64,000 bases of DNA from contig PNOG01000005.1 in the NCBI GenBank assembly GCA_013824685.1, positions 97,848-161,847 on the forward strand, written 5' to 3'. This DNA comes from Coprothermobacter sp. GTDB taxonomy: Bacteria > Caldisericota > Caldisericia > Cryosericales > Cryosericaceae. The position numbers and the translations under genes were made by a program. Each line of letters begins with the position of its first letter. Positions within the stretch are counted from its first letter, which is position 1. Below are positions 36,384-43,943 of this stretch, piece by piece. The notes beneath the pieces are model-generated. The model saw only the letters and a list, made by a program, of their open reading frames with translations. It had not been told where the DNA came from and did not search any database.

Positions 36384-36417
36384 TTGTCCGGGGAACCGCA
36401 GCCGCTATACTGACCGC
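36384..36417 (+). promoter_or_regulatory. Putative leaderless promoter of rlmH
   Basis: TTGTCC (36384-36389), a 16-bp spacer and TATACT (36406-36411) are followed by six bases and the ATG at 36418. The expected start of transcription is the A of ATG. Confidence 0.6.
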
Positions 36418-36879
36418 ATGAAGATCATGATATGCGCCCAAGGTGGCGGTCTCAAGAAGTCCTACAACAAGATGGCGCAGGACGAGTATTGTCGTCGCCT
36501 GGAGCACTACTGCGAAGTGAGCGTCATCGACGTCGCCTCACGGCAGCTTGCTAACTATGCACGGTTCGAAGAAGGTGCACGCGTCCTGCTCGATCCCCGC
36601 GGTCAGGAGATCACGTCGCACGAACTGTCCGAACGCCTGCAGGACCTTATGAACATGGGGACGCGCAAGCTGTCGTTCTTCATTGGCGGCGCCGAGGGGT
36701 TCAACCCCACCTTGCAGACCTACATCGAGCAGAACGTCGGCGTCCGCCCCCTCTCTCCCGGCACGAGCATCCTATCGTTCGGCAAGCTGACGTTGCCGCA
36801 CGAGTTGGCACGCGTCATTCTCCTGGAGCAGCTCTACCGCGCGTTCTCCATCCTCAAGGGAGAGCCGTACGACAAGTAA
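36418..36879 (+). CDS. rlmH: 23S rRNA pseudouridine-1915 N3-methyltransferase RlmH
   Basis: RlmH, a 153-aa SPOUT methyltransferase, modifies pseudouridine in helix 69 of 23S rRNA. Signatures are LLDPRGQEITSHELSERL near residue 60, FFIGGAEGFNP near residue 83 and the C-terminal knot LTLPHELARVILLEQLYRAF and the ending GEPYDK. In several Firmicutes this gene lies close to the chromosome origin, which is of interest given the DnaA boxes directly downstream. Confidence 0.95.
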   Translation: MKIMICAQGGGLKKSYNKMAQDEYCRRLEHYCEVSVIDVASRQLANYARFEEGARVLLDPRGQEITSHELSERLQDLMNMGTRKLSFFIGGAEGFNPTLQTYIEQNVGVRPLSPGTSILSFGKLTLPHELARVILLEQLYRAFSILKGEPYDK

Positions 36880-37123
36880 CCGGTCTCAACTGTGATGACA
36901 GCTGTCACAATCTGAGGTTGAGACTTATCCACACCCTGCAACCACTTGTAGGGGAACCGGAATCATTCATCAACAAATCGTCTGCAGGTCTCCGCCGACG
37001 TACTGTGCCAACCTGCTGACAGGTTATCCACAAGCTCAGACGTTGCTTTTGTGCGGCTCAGCCGTCATCTTCCCGAGTTTCTACCCACTTTCCACAGGTA
37101 TGGCCACTGATGTGGGTCGGCGG
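36880..37123. other. Gene-free region with DnaA boxes and inverted repeats (candidate origin or DnaA target)
   Basis: Two perfect DnaA boxes TTATCCACA lie at 36925-36933 and 37024-37032. The first abuts the right arm of a large inverted repeat (GTCTCAAC 36883-36890 with GTTGAGAC 36917-36924, enclosing the palindrome TGACAGCTGTCA). The second overlaps a hairpin AACCTG-CTGA-CAGGTT (37010-37025). A weaker CTTTCCACA occurs near 37088. There is no obvious AT-rich unwinding element and dnaA is not in the window. Confidence 0.5.
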
Positions 37124-37996
37124 TTACGGGGTTACCTTGAGTGGGACGTAGATGTCCATCTCCGACGAAGGACTGGCCGCGTCGAACCGGTCGTCGTACA
37201 ACTCGAAGTCGGGGGTATCGGCCAGCTCCCTGCTCGAAGTGGGTAGCCAGGTACCGTAGATGTAGTCATAGGTCTGTCTGAGCGTCTCCAGCGTCCCCCG
37301 GTGCGTGAACACGACATACGTGGCTTCCGGCACCGTGACGGCGATCATACCTTCGGGAACGGCTGCTGCCTCTGTCACCTGCTGTCCGGCCACATACCGG
37401 AACACCCCCGTCTGCTTGTAGTCCACGTCGCCGATACAGAGACCGAATGATTCGTGAGGATGGGCTTGACCGCTGATTTCGCGCATATGTGGCATGAATG
37501 ACTGCCACGGGGCAGGGATCTCATTGTTCTCGTTGCGCCCGTGGTATTCCATGCCGACCACGGTGAATGCCGCTTTCCTGACGATGGATGGTTCCATGGT
37601 GATGCCTCCTTGAAGGTGTCTGAGTCGGGCCGTGGTGAGGCGACGGATGCCAAGGTACGGGAGATGTCGACCCGACGAGCGGAACTTGCCGGGTGGCATT
37701 CCATAGGCTTTCCGGAACGCACGCGTGAAGGCTTCCTGGCTCTCGAACCGGCCGTCGAAGGCGATGTCGATGATCGGACGTCTCGTTTCCTGGAGTGCAT
37801 GCGCTGCACGGTCGAGTCTCCGCAATCGGGCATATTCCTGGATCGTCGCGCCGGTGACCGCATGGAAGATACGGTGAAAGTGCCACATCGACAGGCCGAC
37901 CGTTCCCGCGACGTCCGCTGTTGCAACGTCGTCGTCCAAGTGACCCTCGATGTAGTCGACGGCTCGCTGCACGTCTGTCAGGTAGTCCACCTTCAC
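37124..37996 (-). CDS. AraC-family regulator with GyrI-like effector domain
   Basis: A 290-aa transcription regulator. Residues 1-110 form an AraC-type double helix-turn-helix (VDYIEGHLDDDVATADVAGT, then HFHRIFHAVTG and FESQEAFTRAFRKAYG). Residues about 135-290 form a GyrI-like ligand-binding domain (KAAFTVVGMEYHG; YVVFTHRGTLETLRQTYDYI; FELYDDRF). Similar proteins (Rob, SoxS-Rob types) sense small hydrophobic molecules. Start GTG 37996 follows GAGGAGG; TATACT upstream on the minus strand is a likely -10. Confidence 0.9.
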   Translation of the reverse strand: MKVDYLTDVQRAVDYIEGHLDDDVATADVAGTVGLSMWHFHRIFHAVTGATIQEYARLRRLDRAAHALQETRRPIIDIAFDGRFESQEAFTRAFRKAYGMPPGKFRSSGRHLPYLGIRRLTTARLRHLQGGITMEPSIVRKAAFTVVGMEYHGRNENNEIPAPWQSFMPHMREISGQAHPHESFGLCIGDVDYKQTGVFRYVAGQQVTEAAAVPEGMIAVTVPEATYVVFTHRGTLETLRQTYDYIYGTWLPTSSRELADTPDFELYDDRFDAASPSSEMDIYVPLKVTP

Positions 37997-38074
37997 CTCC
38001 TCACTGCTCGCATGAGTGAGTATAGGGAGCGGGTGGCGTTTGTCCTGACCTGGTTTGCTACTTGCCGGGCCTGA

Positions 38075-38332
38075 TCAGCACCCGCCGCAGGAGGAGCATC
38101 CGGAGCCTCCGCAGCCGCAGGACTCTCCTCCGCAGCCGCCGAAACCCTGTTCCAAGCTGTCAGCCCCATCGGCGTGAGCGTGGACGGTCTTCGCCAGTTG
38201 ACATTCCTCGCTGCAGTCAGGGCACAAGGCAGTCCATCTTGTGCAGGGACCATAGGTCCGGTCGATCCAGTTGGTCTTGACACCCTCCGCCTCGAACTTC
38301 TTGTGGCAGGTGTCGCAATAGAAGATACTCAT
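38075..38332 (-). CDS. Small zinc-ribbon protein with Gly-Cys-rich tail
   Basis: An 85-aa protein beginning MSIFYCDTCHKKFEAEG behind AGGAGG. Two CxxC pairs (CDTC and CPDC, with another Cys three residues on) suggest a zinc ribbon; the C-terminal 20 residues consist almost only of Gly, Ser and Cys with seven Cys. Short FmdB-like zinc-ribbon proteins with Cys-rich tails exist but their function is unclear. It may bind metal. It stands between the AraC regulator and the 2H phosphoesterase on the same strand. Confidence 0.65.
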   Translation of the reverse strand: MSIFYCDTCHKKFEAEGVKTNWIDRTYGPCTRWTALCPDCSEECQLAKTVHAHADGADSLEQGFGGCGGESCGCGGSGCSSCGGC

Positions 38333-38373
38333 GGTTCCTCCTTGATGACAGTCCTTCAAACGTATCCGTGAGT

Positions 38374-38946
38374 TCAGGTGCCGGAGCAGGTGACCCCCGT
38401 GCTCAGCCCGCCGAGTTCCAGCGTGTCAACGCACTGCCAGATGTCACCTTCGTCGGCCTGGAGATACGAGACGTACGCTACACGGAACGAGAATGGGACC
38501 AGTTCGCGGCTGACGCTGCCCTCTGCCTCGAGCAATTCCGCACGATTCCTGAAGAAGCCGACAGAGATGTGAGGTACGTAGTCAGCTGCCCGGTCGAACG
38601 CGACGTCCGGGAACGATTCAAGAATGGTCTGTCTCAGCGTGAGCAGTTCGCCATGGGGGGGCGTCGGCTGCAGCCAGAGCACAAAGTCGTCCATGAACAT
38701 CCCCGGTTGAGCGACGTGGACGGTGAACGGAGGGAGCTGGACCAGCGACTTCTTGATCTGGTGGCGTGCCAGCATCCAGTCGGAGACATCGAGGTCGGCG
38801 GCAAATGCCAGTGTAATGTGGGGCATGATCCGCGTCACGTGTGGATCATACCGCTTGCGGAAGCCATTCACGTAGTCTGCTGCGTCACCTGACACGGCGA
38901 CCGCGACCGCCCCACCTCTGCGAAGCCCTTTCCTGTCCTGTTCCAT
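38374..38946 (-). CDS. 2H phosphoesterase (2'-5' RNA ligase family)
   Basis: A 190-aa protein with the two HxT/S motifs of the 2H superfamily: MPHITLAFAADL (about residue 42) and VPHISVGFF (about residue 122). Such enzymes act as cyclic phosphodiesterases or ligases on RNA ends. The start MEQDRKGLRRGG at 38946 has no Shine-Dalgarno but has TATACT exactly six bases upstream. Whether it acts on tRNA ends or small cyclic nucleotides is unknown. Confidence 0.82.
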   Translation of the reverse strand: MEQDRKGLRRGGAVAVAVSGDAADYVNGFRKRYDPHVTRIMPHITLAFAADLDVSDWMLARHQIKKSLVQLPPFTVHVAQPGMFMDDFVLWLQPTPPHGELLTLRQTILESFPDVAFDRAADYVPHISVGFFRNRAELLEAEGSVSRELVPFSFRVAYVSYLQADEGDIWQCVDTLELGGLSTGVTCSGT

Positions 38947-38958
38947 AACAGCAGTATA
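38947..38958 (-). promoter_or_regulatory. Putative leaderless promoter (-10) of the 2H phosphoesterase
   Basis: Minus-strand TATACT (38953-38958) plus six bases (GCTGTT) leads to ATG 38946. TTGCGG lies 16 bp upstream of the hexamer as a partial -35. Confidence 0.55.
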
Positions 38959-39096
38959 CGAGCATTGGGCCTGCCCGCAACGAAGGATCCGGGCGCATCC
39001 GGCAGCATATGACTCTCGCACACCGCGTGATCGGGGTCAGGTCTACACATTTTTCAGACTTCCTCCGAACGGGGGACCGTAACAGCAAGTGAGGTG

Positions 39097-39139
39097 CAAC
39101 GACAGGCCGTCGTCGCCATATCCGGACGGGCTGTCGTTG
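39097..39139. repeat. Long intergenic hairpin
   Basis: CAACGACAG (39097-39105) pairs with CTGTCGTTG (39131-39139), with inner CCGTC/GACGG pairing, giving a 14-pair stem. No T tract follows, so a classical terminator is not clear. Confidence 0.5.
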
Positions 39140-39206
39140 GTTCGCCGCCCGAAATAATGGTACAATAACAGGAGAATCATAGGTCGGAGTCACGGGAGGC
39201 AGTACC

Positions 39207-40226
39207 ATGGCAGTCTACATCGGGACCATCCCACCTGTCGGGTGGGAGAAGGTATGGGACGAGGCAGCACGGCGTGCAGGCTTCACTGGTCCGCCCCCAC
39301 AGGTCATCACGGACACCACTGAGCTGGCTCGACGCGGCGAGGACATCGGAGCATTGGTCACCAGGACCGTGACGCCGGAGTTGCTGGCAGCTGCGCCTCA
39401 TCTCCGGTTGGTCCAGGTGCCATTCGCCGGGGTTGACAGCATGGATCTGGCAACACTCAAGCATGCCGGAGTGCCGCTTGCGAACTCGCACGGCAACCGT
39501 GAGGTGACCGCCGAACACGCCATCGCCCTGATGTTCGCGTTGGCGCGCCGCATCATTCCCTATGACCGCGACCTCAGGCAGGGCATCTGGCACGGTTTCA
39601 CGACGATGGACGAACCGGTCGTCGGACTCTTCGGGAAGACGGTTGGCATCGCTGGCCTGGGCAACATCGGCGCTCACATCCTGCGCATCTGCCGCGCCAT
39701 GGACATGAAGGTGCTCGGTCTGAAGCGCACACCCGGTGGAGCGTGCAGCGACCTGGTGGACCGTGCGTACGGCTCCGACGAAAAGATGGAGTTCCTGCGC
39801 GCCAGCGACTTTGTCATCGACGTCCTGCCACTGACCGCTGAGACTGAGAACTACTTTGGCAGAGCGGAATTTGAGGCAATGCGCGGCCACTGGTTCATCA
39901 ACATTGGCCGCGGGCGCACCGTGGATGAGAAGGCACTCTATGACGCGCTTAAGGACGGCACGCTTGCCGGCGCCGGCATCGACCCATGGTGGGTGTATCC
40001 ACCGCAGCCGGTCGCCAAAGACCCGGTTACCGGCTGTATGCTGCAGCCGGTCTTCCCTGCCCACGAGCCATTCTGGAAGCTGCCAAACGTCGTGATGTCA
40101 CCGCACACCGGGGGATTTGCGGATGTGTCCGTCGAGGGGCTCTGGGGTGAGTCCTTCGAGAACGCCATTCGCGCCGACCGCGGCGAGACGCCACGGAATC
40201 TGGTGGACCTGGAGCGCGGCTACTAG
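39207..40226 (+). CDS. D-2-hydroxyacid dehydrogenase family protein
   Basis: A 339-aa NAD-dependent dehydrogenase. The Rossmann motif is GIAGLGNIGAHILRI (about residue 148); the substrate Arg is in FINIGRGRTVDEKAL (about 235) and the catalytic His in MSPHTGGFAD (about 300). The Glu that usually follows in DVFExEP is absent: the segment reads GAGIDPWWVYPPQ. This DPWW-type variant suggests a divergent subfamily with unknown substrate. A GGGAGGC site precedes the ATG and TACAAT lies further upstream. Confidence 0.85.
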   Translation: MAVYIGTIPPVGWEKVWDEAARRAGFTGPPPQVITDTTELARRGEDIGALVTRTVTPELLAAAPHLRLVQVPFAGVDSMDLATLKHAGVPLANSHGNREVTAEHAIALMFALARRIIPYDRDLRQGIWHGFTTMDEPVVGLFGKTVGIAGLGNIGAHILRICRAMDMKVLGLKRTPGGACSDLVDRAYGSDEKMEFLRASDFVIDVLPLTAETENYFGRAEFEAMRGHWFINIGRGRTVDEKALYDALKDGTLAGAGIDPWWVYPPQPVAKDPVTGCMLQPVFPAHEPFWKLPNVVMSPHTGGFADVSVEGLWGESFENAIRADRGETPRNLVDLERGY

Positions 40227-40478
40227 CCTATGGGGTCAGCTGGTAAATAGGCGCGCAGTCGTGAGTTGTGCCAGGCGCAGATGAATTGATGTGTATGACG
40301 TTGCACGCCTCCAGGTAAGCATAGACATCAAACTGCGTGCCTGGCGAGCGCGAGCGATGTTGTGTTGGCCCCGGTCCCTGGACTGGGGCCACGCCTTTCT
40401 GGGTCGCGTGCAACCTTTTGGCACCAACTGGGCTATCATTGTGGAAAGGCAAGAGCATCGATACGAAGGGATGGCGCT
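40227..40478. other. Structured intergenic region upstream of the ECF sigma gene
   Basis: Two large inverted repeats fill this 252-bp gap: GCCAGGCGCAG (40270-40280) with CTGCGTGCCTGGC (40333-40345), and a 26-bp near-perfect palindrome at 40366-40391 (TGGCCCCGGTCC with GGACTGGGGCCA). A TATCAT-like -10 occurs near 40434. No gene is seen. Confidence 0.5.
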
Positions 40479-40985
40479 ATGGACGACGAGCTCAGGACAG
40501 TTGTCACACGTGTCCACTCAGGAGAGGAAACAGCGTTTGACGAACTGTATCACCTAACGGTTCGACAACTGTACAGAACCCTGTACACGTACCTGTTGAC
40601 GCGGGAGGATGTGGAGGACGTGGTCCAGGAAGCGTACCTCAAACTCTACCAAGTGCGCAGGAGACTGGACAATACACGTTCGGTACCAGTCTATCTGAGG
40701 ACGATCGCCATCAACTGTGCGAAGCGAAAGCTTCGCCGAAACCACCCCGTCAGGGCACCAGTCGAGGAGGATGATGTCTCAGATGTCGAGCTCGTGAAGG
40801 GTGTCGTACGAGAAGCACTGCAACAGATTTCGCCGGCCGATCGCCTCGTCATGGGGTTGTTCTACGGCGACCAGGCCTCCATCCAGGATATCTGCAGGAT
40901 GACGGGTGAGAAGGAAGGAACAGTCAAGTCCCGGCTCTCACGAGCACGGGAACGGCTACGGGAGGTCATCGACCATGGAACATGA
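40479..40985 (+). CDS. ECF-type RNA polymerase sigma factor
   Basis: A 168-aa sigma-70 family factor of the extracytoplasmic-function type. Region 2 covers residues about 15-80 (FDELYHLTVRQLYRTLYTYL, then TREDVEDVVQEAYLKLYQ), and region 4 covers about 110-165 (LQQISPADRLVMGLFYGDQA, then EGTVKSRLSRARERLREVI). GAAGGG precedes ATG 40479. It overlaps the next gene by 11 bp, the usual layout of a sigma factor with its membrane-bound anti-sigma factor. Confidence 0.92.
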   Translation: MDDELRTVVTRVHSGEETAFDELYHLTVRQLYRTLYTYLLTREDVEDVVQEAYLKLYQVRRRLDNTRSVPVYLRTIAINCAKRKLRRNHPVRAPVEEDDVSDVELVKGVVREALQQISPADRLVMGLFYGDQASIQDICRMTGEKEGTVKSRLSRARERLREVIDHGT

Positions 40986-42726
40986 CGACAGAGAGTATAC
41001 AGATATGCTGAACGACGAACTCAAAGACGTTGAGCCGGGCGCCGGGCTGCACGGCAAGGTGCGGGACGGAATCGCGCGGAACATTGTGCGTGTGCACCGC
41101 CGCAATACGGCTCTCGGAGCAGTTGCCGTTGCCATCGTCCTGACCATGGCGCTCAGCACGGTAACGCCGGTCTTTGGCCGGAACGGGACACTACCCCAGG
41201 TCATTGCTGCCATGGCAGCGGAACGGCAGGCGGAGAAGATGTCCAGGACACTGGGCGCTGCTCCCGTCCAACAGACGGGTACAGCTCTGCAGACGTCAGT
41301 AGCAACCGTGCAGGCCGTCAGTGACAGCGCGTTGTCCGAGACGGACGGCATCCTTGCGCTGGTGATCGCTGAGCGGGCAAACAAACCAGTGGCGGACGTT
41401 CTCAAGATGAGGACCGACGGACTGGGCTGGGGACTCATCATGGCGCAGCTGAACGTTTCAGGCCGCGACATCGGCGAAGCGATGAGCCAGGCGGAGACAG
41501 TCGCCGTGGCAAGCTCGCCCAGTGCCGCTTCACAGGGACAGGGAGCAACGTCCAAGCCAGCAGTCAGCAACAAGGATGGAGACAAGGTTGTCGTCAACGG
41601 CGAGATCACAGGCGTCTCAACCACCCTTATCACGGTCGCAGGCAAGACGTTCGGCATCACGTCCGAGACACAGCTCAAGTACCACGGCAAGGCTATTACG
41701 TCGACTGAGATAGCCGCCAAGCTGTCTGTAGGCAAGCTCTACGCCACCGTGCAGGGAACGCAACTGGCCGACACGAGCCTGCGGGCCGCCCTGATCATCG
41801 TGCAGGATGGAGCAGACGTGCAGGACACACCATCTGACGAAGATACTGATGAGCAGGGAACGCAGTCTGTCAGCAACGAGCAGCAGGCCCGTGGCAAGGT
41901 CACAGCCGTGACTGCCACGATGCTTCGCGTCGACGGGTTCGCCAACGACATTGTCCTCAATGCCGACACGAAGGTCGAGCAGGTCGGAGCCGGAAAGATG
42001 GACCTCACCGGCATCAAGGTCGGCCAGACCGTCCAGGTGCACGTGCGTCTCTCCGGTACGACGTATACTGCCCAGCAGGTCCACATCGAGGACAAGTACG
42101 TGAAACCTGACACGGCATCCAATGAGGGCAACGACCAGCAGGGAACCCAGCCAGCCAGCAATGAGCAGCAGATCCGTGGCAACGTTACGTTTGTGTCTCC
42201 TGCACTGCTCCAAATAAGCGGATTCGTCCCTGGCATCGTCCTCAATGCCGACACGAAGGTCGAGCAGGTCGGTGCTGGAACCATGGACATGGTCGCCATC
42301 AAGGTAGGCCAGACCGTCCAGGTGCACGTGCGTCTCTCCGGTACGACGTATACTGCCCAGCAGGTCCACATCGAGGACAAGTACGTGAAACCGAGCACCG
42401 CAGTCAACGAACAACCGACCGGCACGTCTGTGACGACGTGGCAGGGGACGATTGTCGGCATCTCCTCCGACTTGAAGTTCATCATTGTGACGACAGAGGC
42501 CAGCCCGCCAGCCACGGTCATGTTCCGTATTTTAGCGACGTCGGTCCTACAGGACGCAAAGCATAAGACTGTGACATTTGCGAGCCTTGTGGTCGGACAG
42601 AAAGTGACGATTACAGGAAAGGTCCTGGCCGACGGTTCAGCGGAGGTCGTGAAGCTCATCCTGACGACCGGTACCAGCGCGACCCCCCAGCCGGAGAACC
42701 CCGGCAAGGGCAACGGCAAGCACTGA
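40975..42726 (+). CDS. Membrane-anchored DUF5666-like repeat protein, putative anti-sigma factor
   Basis: A 583-aa protein with a short cytoplasmic N terminus (about residues 1-42), one membrane helix (LGAVAVAIVLTMALSTVTPVF, about 45-66) and a long external part. The exterior holds four or so small beta-rich units of DUF5666 type (e.g. GITGVSTTLITVAGKTF-like, then TVQVHVRLSGTTYTAQQVHI). Two units share a 155-bp nearly identical stretch (41953-42107 and 42238-42392). Overlap with the sigma gene suggests it restrains that sigma factor; I do not see a classic zinc anti-sigma motif. Confidence 0.72.
   Translation: MEHDDREYTDMLNDELKDVEPGAGLHGKVRDGIARNIVRVHRRNTALGAVAVAIVLTMALSTVTPVFGRNGTLPQVIAAMAAERQAEKMSRTLGAAPVQQTGTALQTSVATVQAVSDSALSETDGILALVIAERANKPVADVLKMRTDGLGWGLIMAQLNVSGRDIGEAMSQAETVAVASSPSAASQGQGATSKPAVSNKDGDKVVVNGEITGVSTTLITVAGKTFGITSETQLKYHGKAITSTEIAAKLSVGKLYATVQGTQLADTSLRAALIIVQDGADVQDTPSDEDTDEQGTQSVSNEQQARGKVTAVTATMLRVDGFANDIVLNADTKVEQVGAGKMDLTGIKVGQTVQVHVRLSGTTYTAQQVHIEDKYVKPDTASNEGNDQQGTQPASNEQQIRGNVTFVSPALLQISGFVPGIVLNADTKVEQVGAGTMDMVAIKVGQTVQVHVRLSGTTYTAQQVHIEDKYVKPSTAVNEQPTGTSVTTWQGTIVGISSDLKFIIVTTEASPPATVMFRILATSVLQDAKHKTVTFASLVVGQKVTITGKVLADGSAEVVKLILTTGTSATPQPENPGKGNGKH
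41953..42107 (+). repeat. Internal DUF5666 repeat, copy 1
   Basis: A 155-bp segment repeated almost without change at 42238-42392 (285-bp period). Near-identity at third codon positions shows recent duplication or gene conversion. Confidence 0.85.
42238..42392 (+). repeat. Internal DUF5666 repeat, copy 2
   Basis: Second copy of the 155-bp segment; differences are confined to a short stretch around the VGAGTMDMVAIKVG codons. Confidence 0.85.
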
Positions 42727-42747
42727 CAATATTCCTCTTGTTCTCCT

Positions 42748-42777
42748 GGCCCGCAGGTCATTCCTGCGGGCCTTTTT
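42748..42777 (+). terminator. Terminator of the sigma/anti-sigma operon
   Basis: A perfect nine-pair stem GGCCCGCAG with CTGCGGGCC, loop GTCATTC, followed by TTTTT. Confidence 0.9.
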
Positions 42778-42927
42778 CATTGGCAGAATCGACGGACAGC
42801 CGACTCTTGCCAAACCACGTCCCAAAAGGATAGTCACGTGGACAAAAGCGCTTTGCCGGCATATGGAGGGCTGTTGGCCACGAACCGCGCGAGGCCCACT
42901 TGGGCGGTTTCTACGTTGTTGCCGGTC

Positions 42928-42961
42928 TTGTCCATGCCGTCGCAAGCAGTACCATGTGACC
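42928..42961 (+). promoter_or_regulatory. Putative leaderless promoter of the radical SAM gene
   Basis: TTGTCC (42928-42933), a 16-bp spacer and TACCAT (42950-42955) are followed by six bases and ATG 42962. The layout equals that of rlmH. Confidence 0.5.
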
Positions 42962-43771
42962 ATGGACACAGTCACTCGCAAGTCACTGCTCTACCGTACC
43001 GGCATCGGCGGCACTGGCGCCTATGCAGCGACGCACGTCGTCGGCTGCTCGCATGGGTGTCGCTTCCCGTGCTACGCCTTCCTCATGATGCAGCGGTTTG
43101 GCAAAGTCGCCTCGTATGAGGAATGGTGCCAGCCTCGGCTGGTCGCCAATGCGCTGCAGTTGGCACAGAAGGAACTCCCGCGCTTGCGCGGCAAGGCGCG
43201 CTACGTGCACCTCTCGTTTGCGACCGACGCTTTCATGGAGCAGCACCCAGAGGTCACCGCGTTGACGCTGCAGCTCATGCGTCTCATCAACTCCTATGAC
43301 ATCCCCGTGCATACGCTGACAAAGGGTGTCATCCCGGAGGAGGCGCTGCAACTGTCTCACGAGAACCAGTTCGGCATCACCCTGGTTTCGGTCGACGAGG
43401 ACTTCCGGACGCGGTATGAACCGGGCACTGCCCCCTATCCTGCGAGGATCGCGGGACTCCGCCGCGCGCACGACCTCGGGTTCCACTGCTTCGTCAACAT
43501 GGAGCCGTATCCGACACCGAACATCTGGCAGCAGGACGTCCTCGGCGTCCTCGAGGCTGTCGACTTCGTGGACGAGATCCGCCTGGGCCAGCTCAACTAC
43601 AACGACACCGTCAAGCAGTATCCGGGCTGGCGCGCGTTCTACCGCCGAACGGGCGTGATCGCGCGAGACTGGTGCGCGTCGCACGGCATCCAGTACGAAG
43701 GCATTGCAGCGGCCGACGCTCCCCGCCCTCGGCACGCGGCATCGGACCCAGGAGACCTGTTCAGCGCCTGA
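42962..43771 (+). CDS. Radical SAM protein with CX3CX3C cluster motif
   Basis: A 269-aa protein resembling the spore-photoproduct-lyase/Rv2578c branch of radical SAM enzymes. The cluster motif reads VVGCSHGCRFPCYAF (about residues 28-42): Cys spacing is CX3CX3C instead of CX3CX2C. Later segments fit the partial TIM barrel: YVHLSFATDAFMEQHPEVT, PVHTLTKGV and the LVSVDEDFRTRYEPGTAPYP strand followed by HDLGFHCFVNMEPYPTPN. The substrate is unknown. It lies upstream of two exonuclease genes but has its own promoter-like sequence. Confidence 0.75.
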   Translation: MDTVTRKSLLYRTGIGGTGAYAATHVVGCSHGCRFPCYAFLMMQRFGKVASYEEWCQPRLVANALQLAQKELPRLRGKARYVHLSFATDAFMEQHPEVTALTLQLMRLINSYDIPVHTLTKGVIPEEALQLSHENQFGITLVSVDEDFRTRYEPGTAPYPARIAGLRRAHDLGFHCFVNMEPYPTPNIWQQDVLGVLEAVDFVDEIRLGQLNYNDTVKQYPGWRAFYRRTGVIARDWCASHGIQYEGIAAADAPRPRHAASDPGDLFSA

Positions 43772-43796
43772 CCGTATTTGTTACCAGCGGACTCGT

Positions 43797-43820
43797 CACG
43801 GGGTCAGACCCCACGTGGTA
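43797..43820. repeat. GGGGTCA-type intergenic motif
   Basis: Contains the palindrome GGGGTCAGACCCC. Related GGGGTCA-starting sequences lie at 23536, 39033 and 40232, all just after gene ends. Confidence 0.4.
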
Positions 43821-43943
43821 TCATTGATTGTTACAGTTTGGAACCGTCCCAAAGCGTAACATTCTCCACACGGGCGAGCCCTTCAGCTGGAATCGTGGTA
43901 TAACAACATCATACAGTGACGTGTGCACGGTGGGGAGGAAGCG

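Noticed and set aside
41953..42392. Assembly duplication in the DUF5666 gene
   Set aside because: The two 155-bp copies differ at several bases, keep the frame and are separated by unique sequence, so a real internal repeat is more likely, though long reads would settle it.
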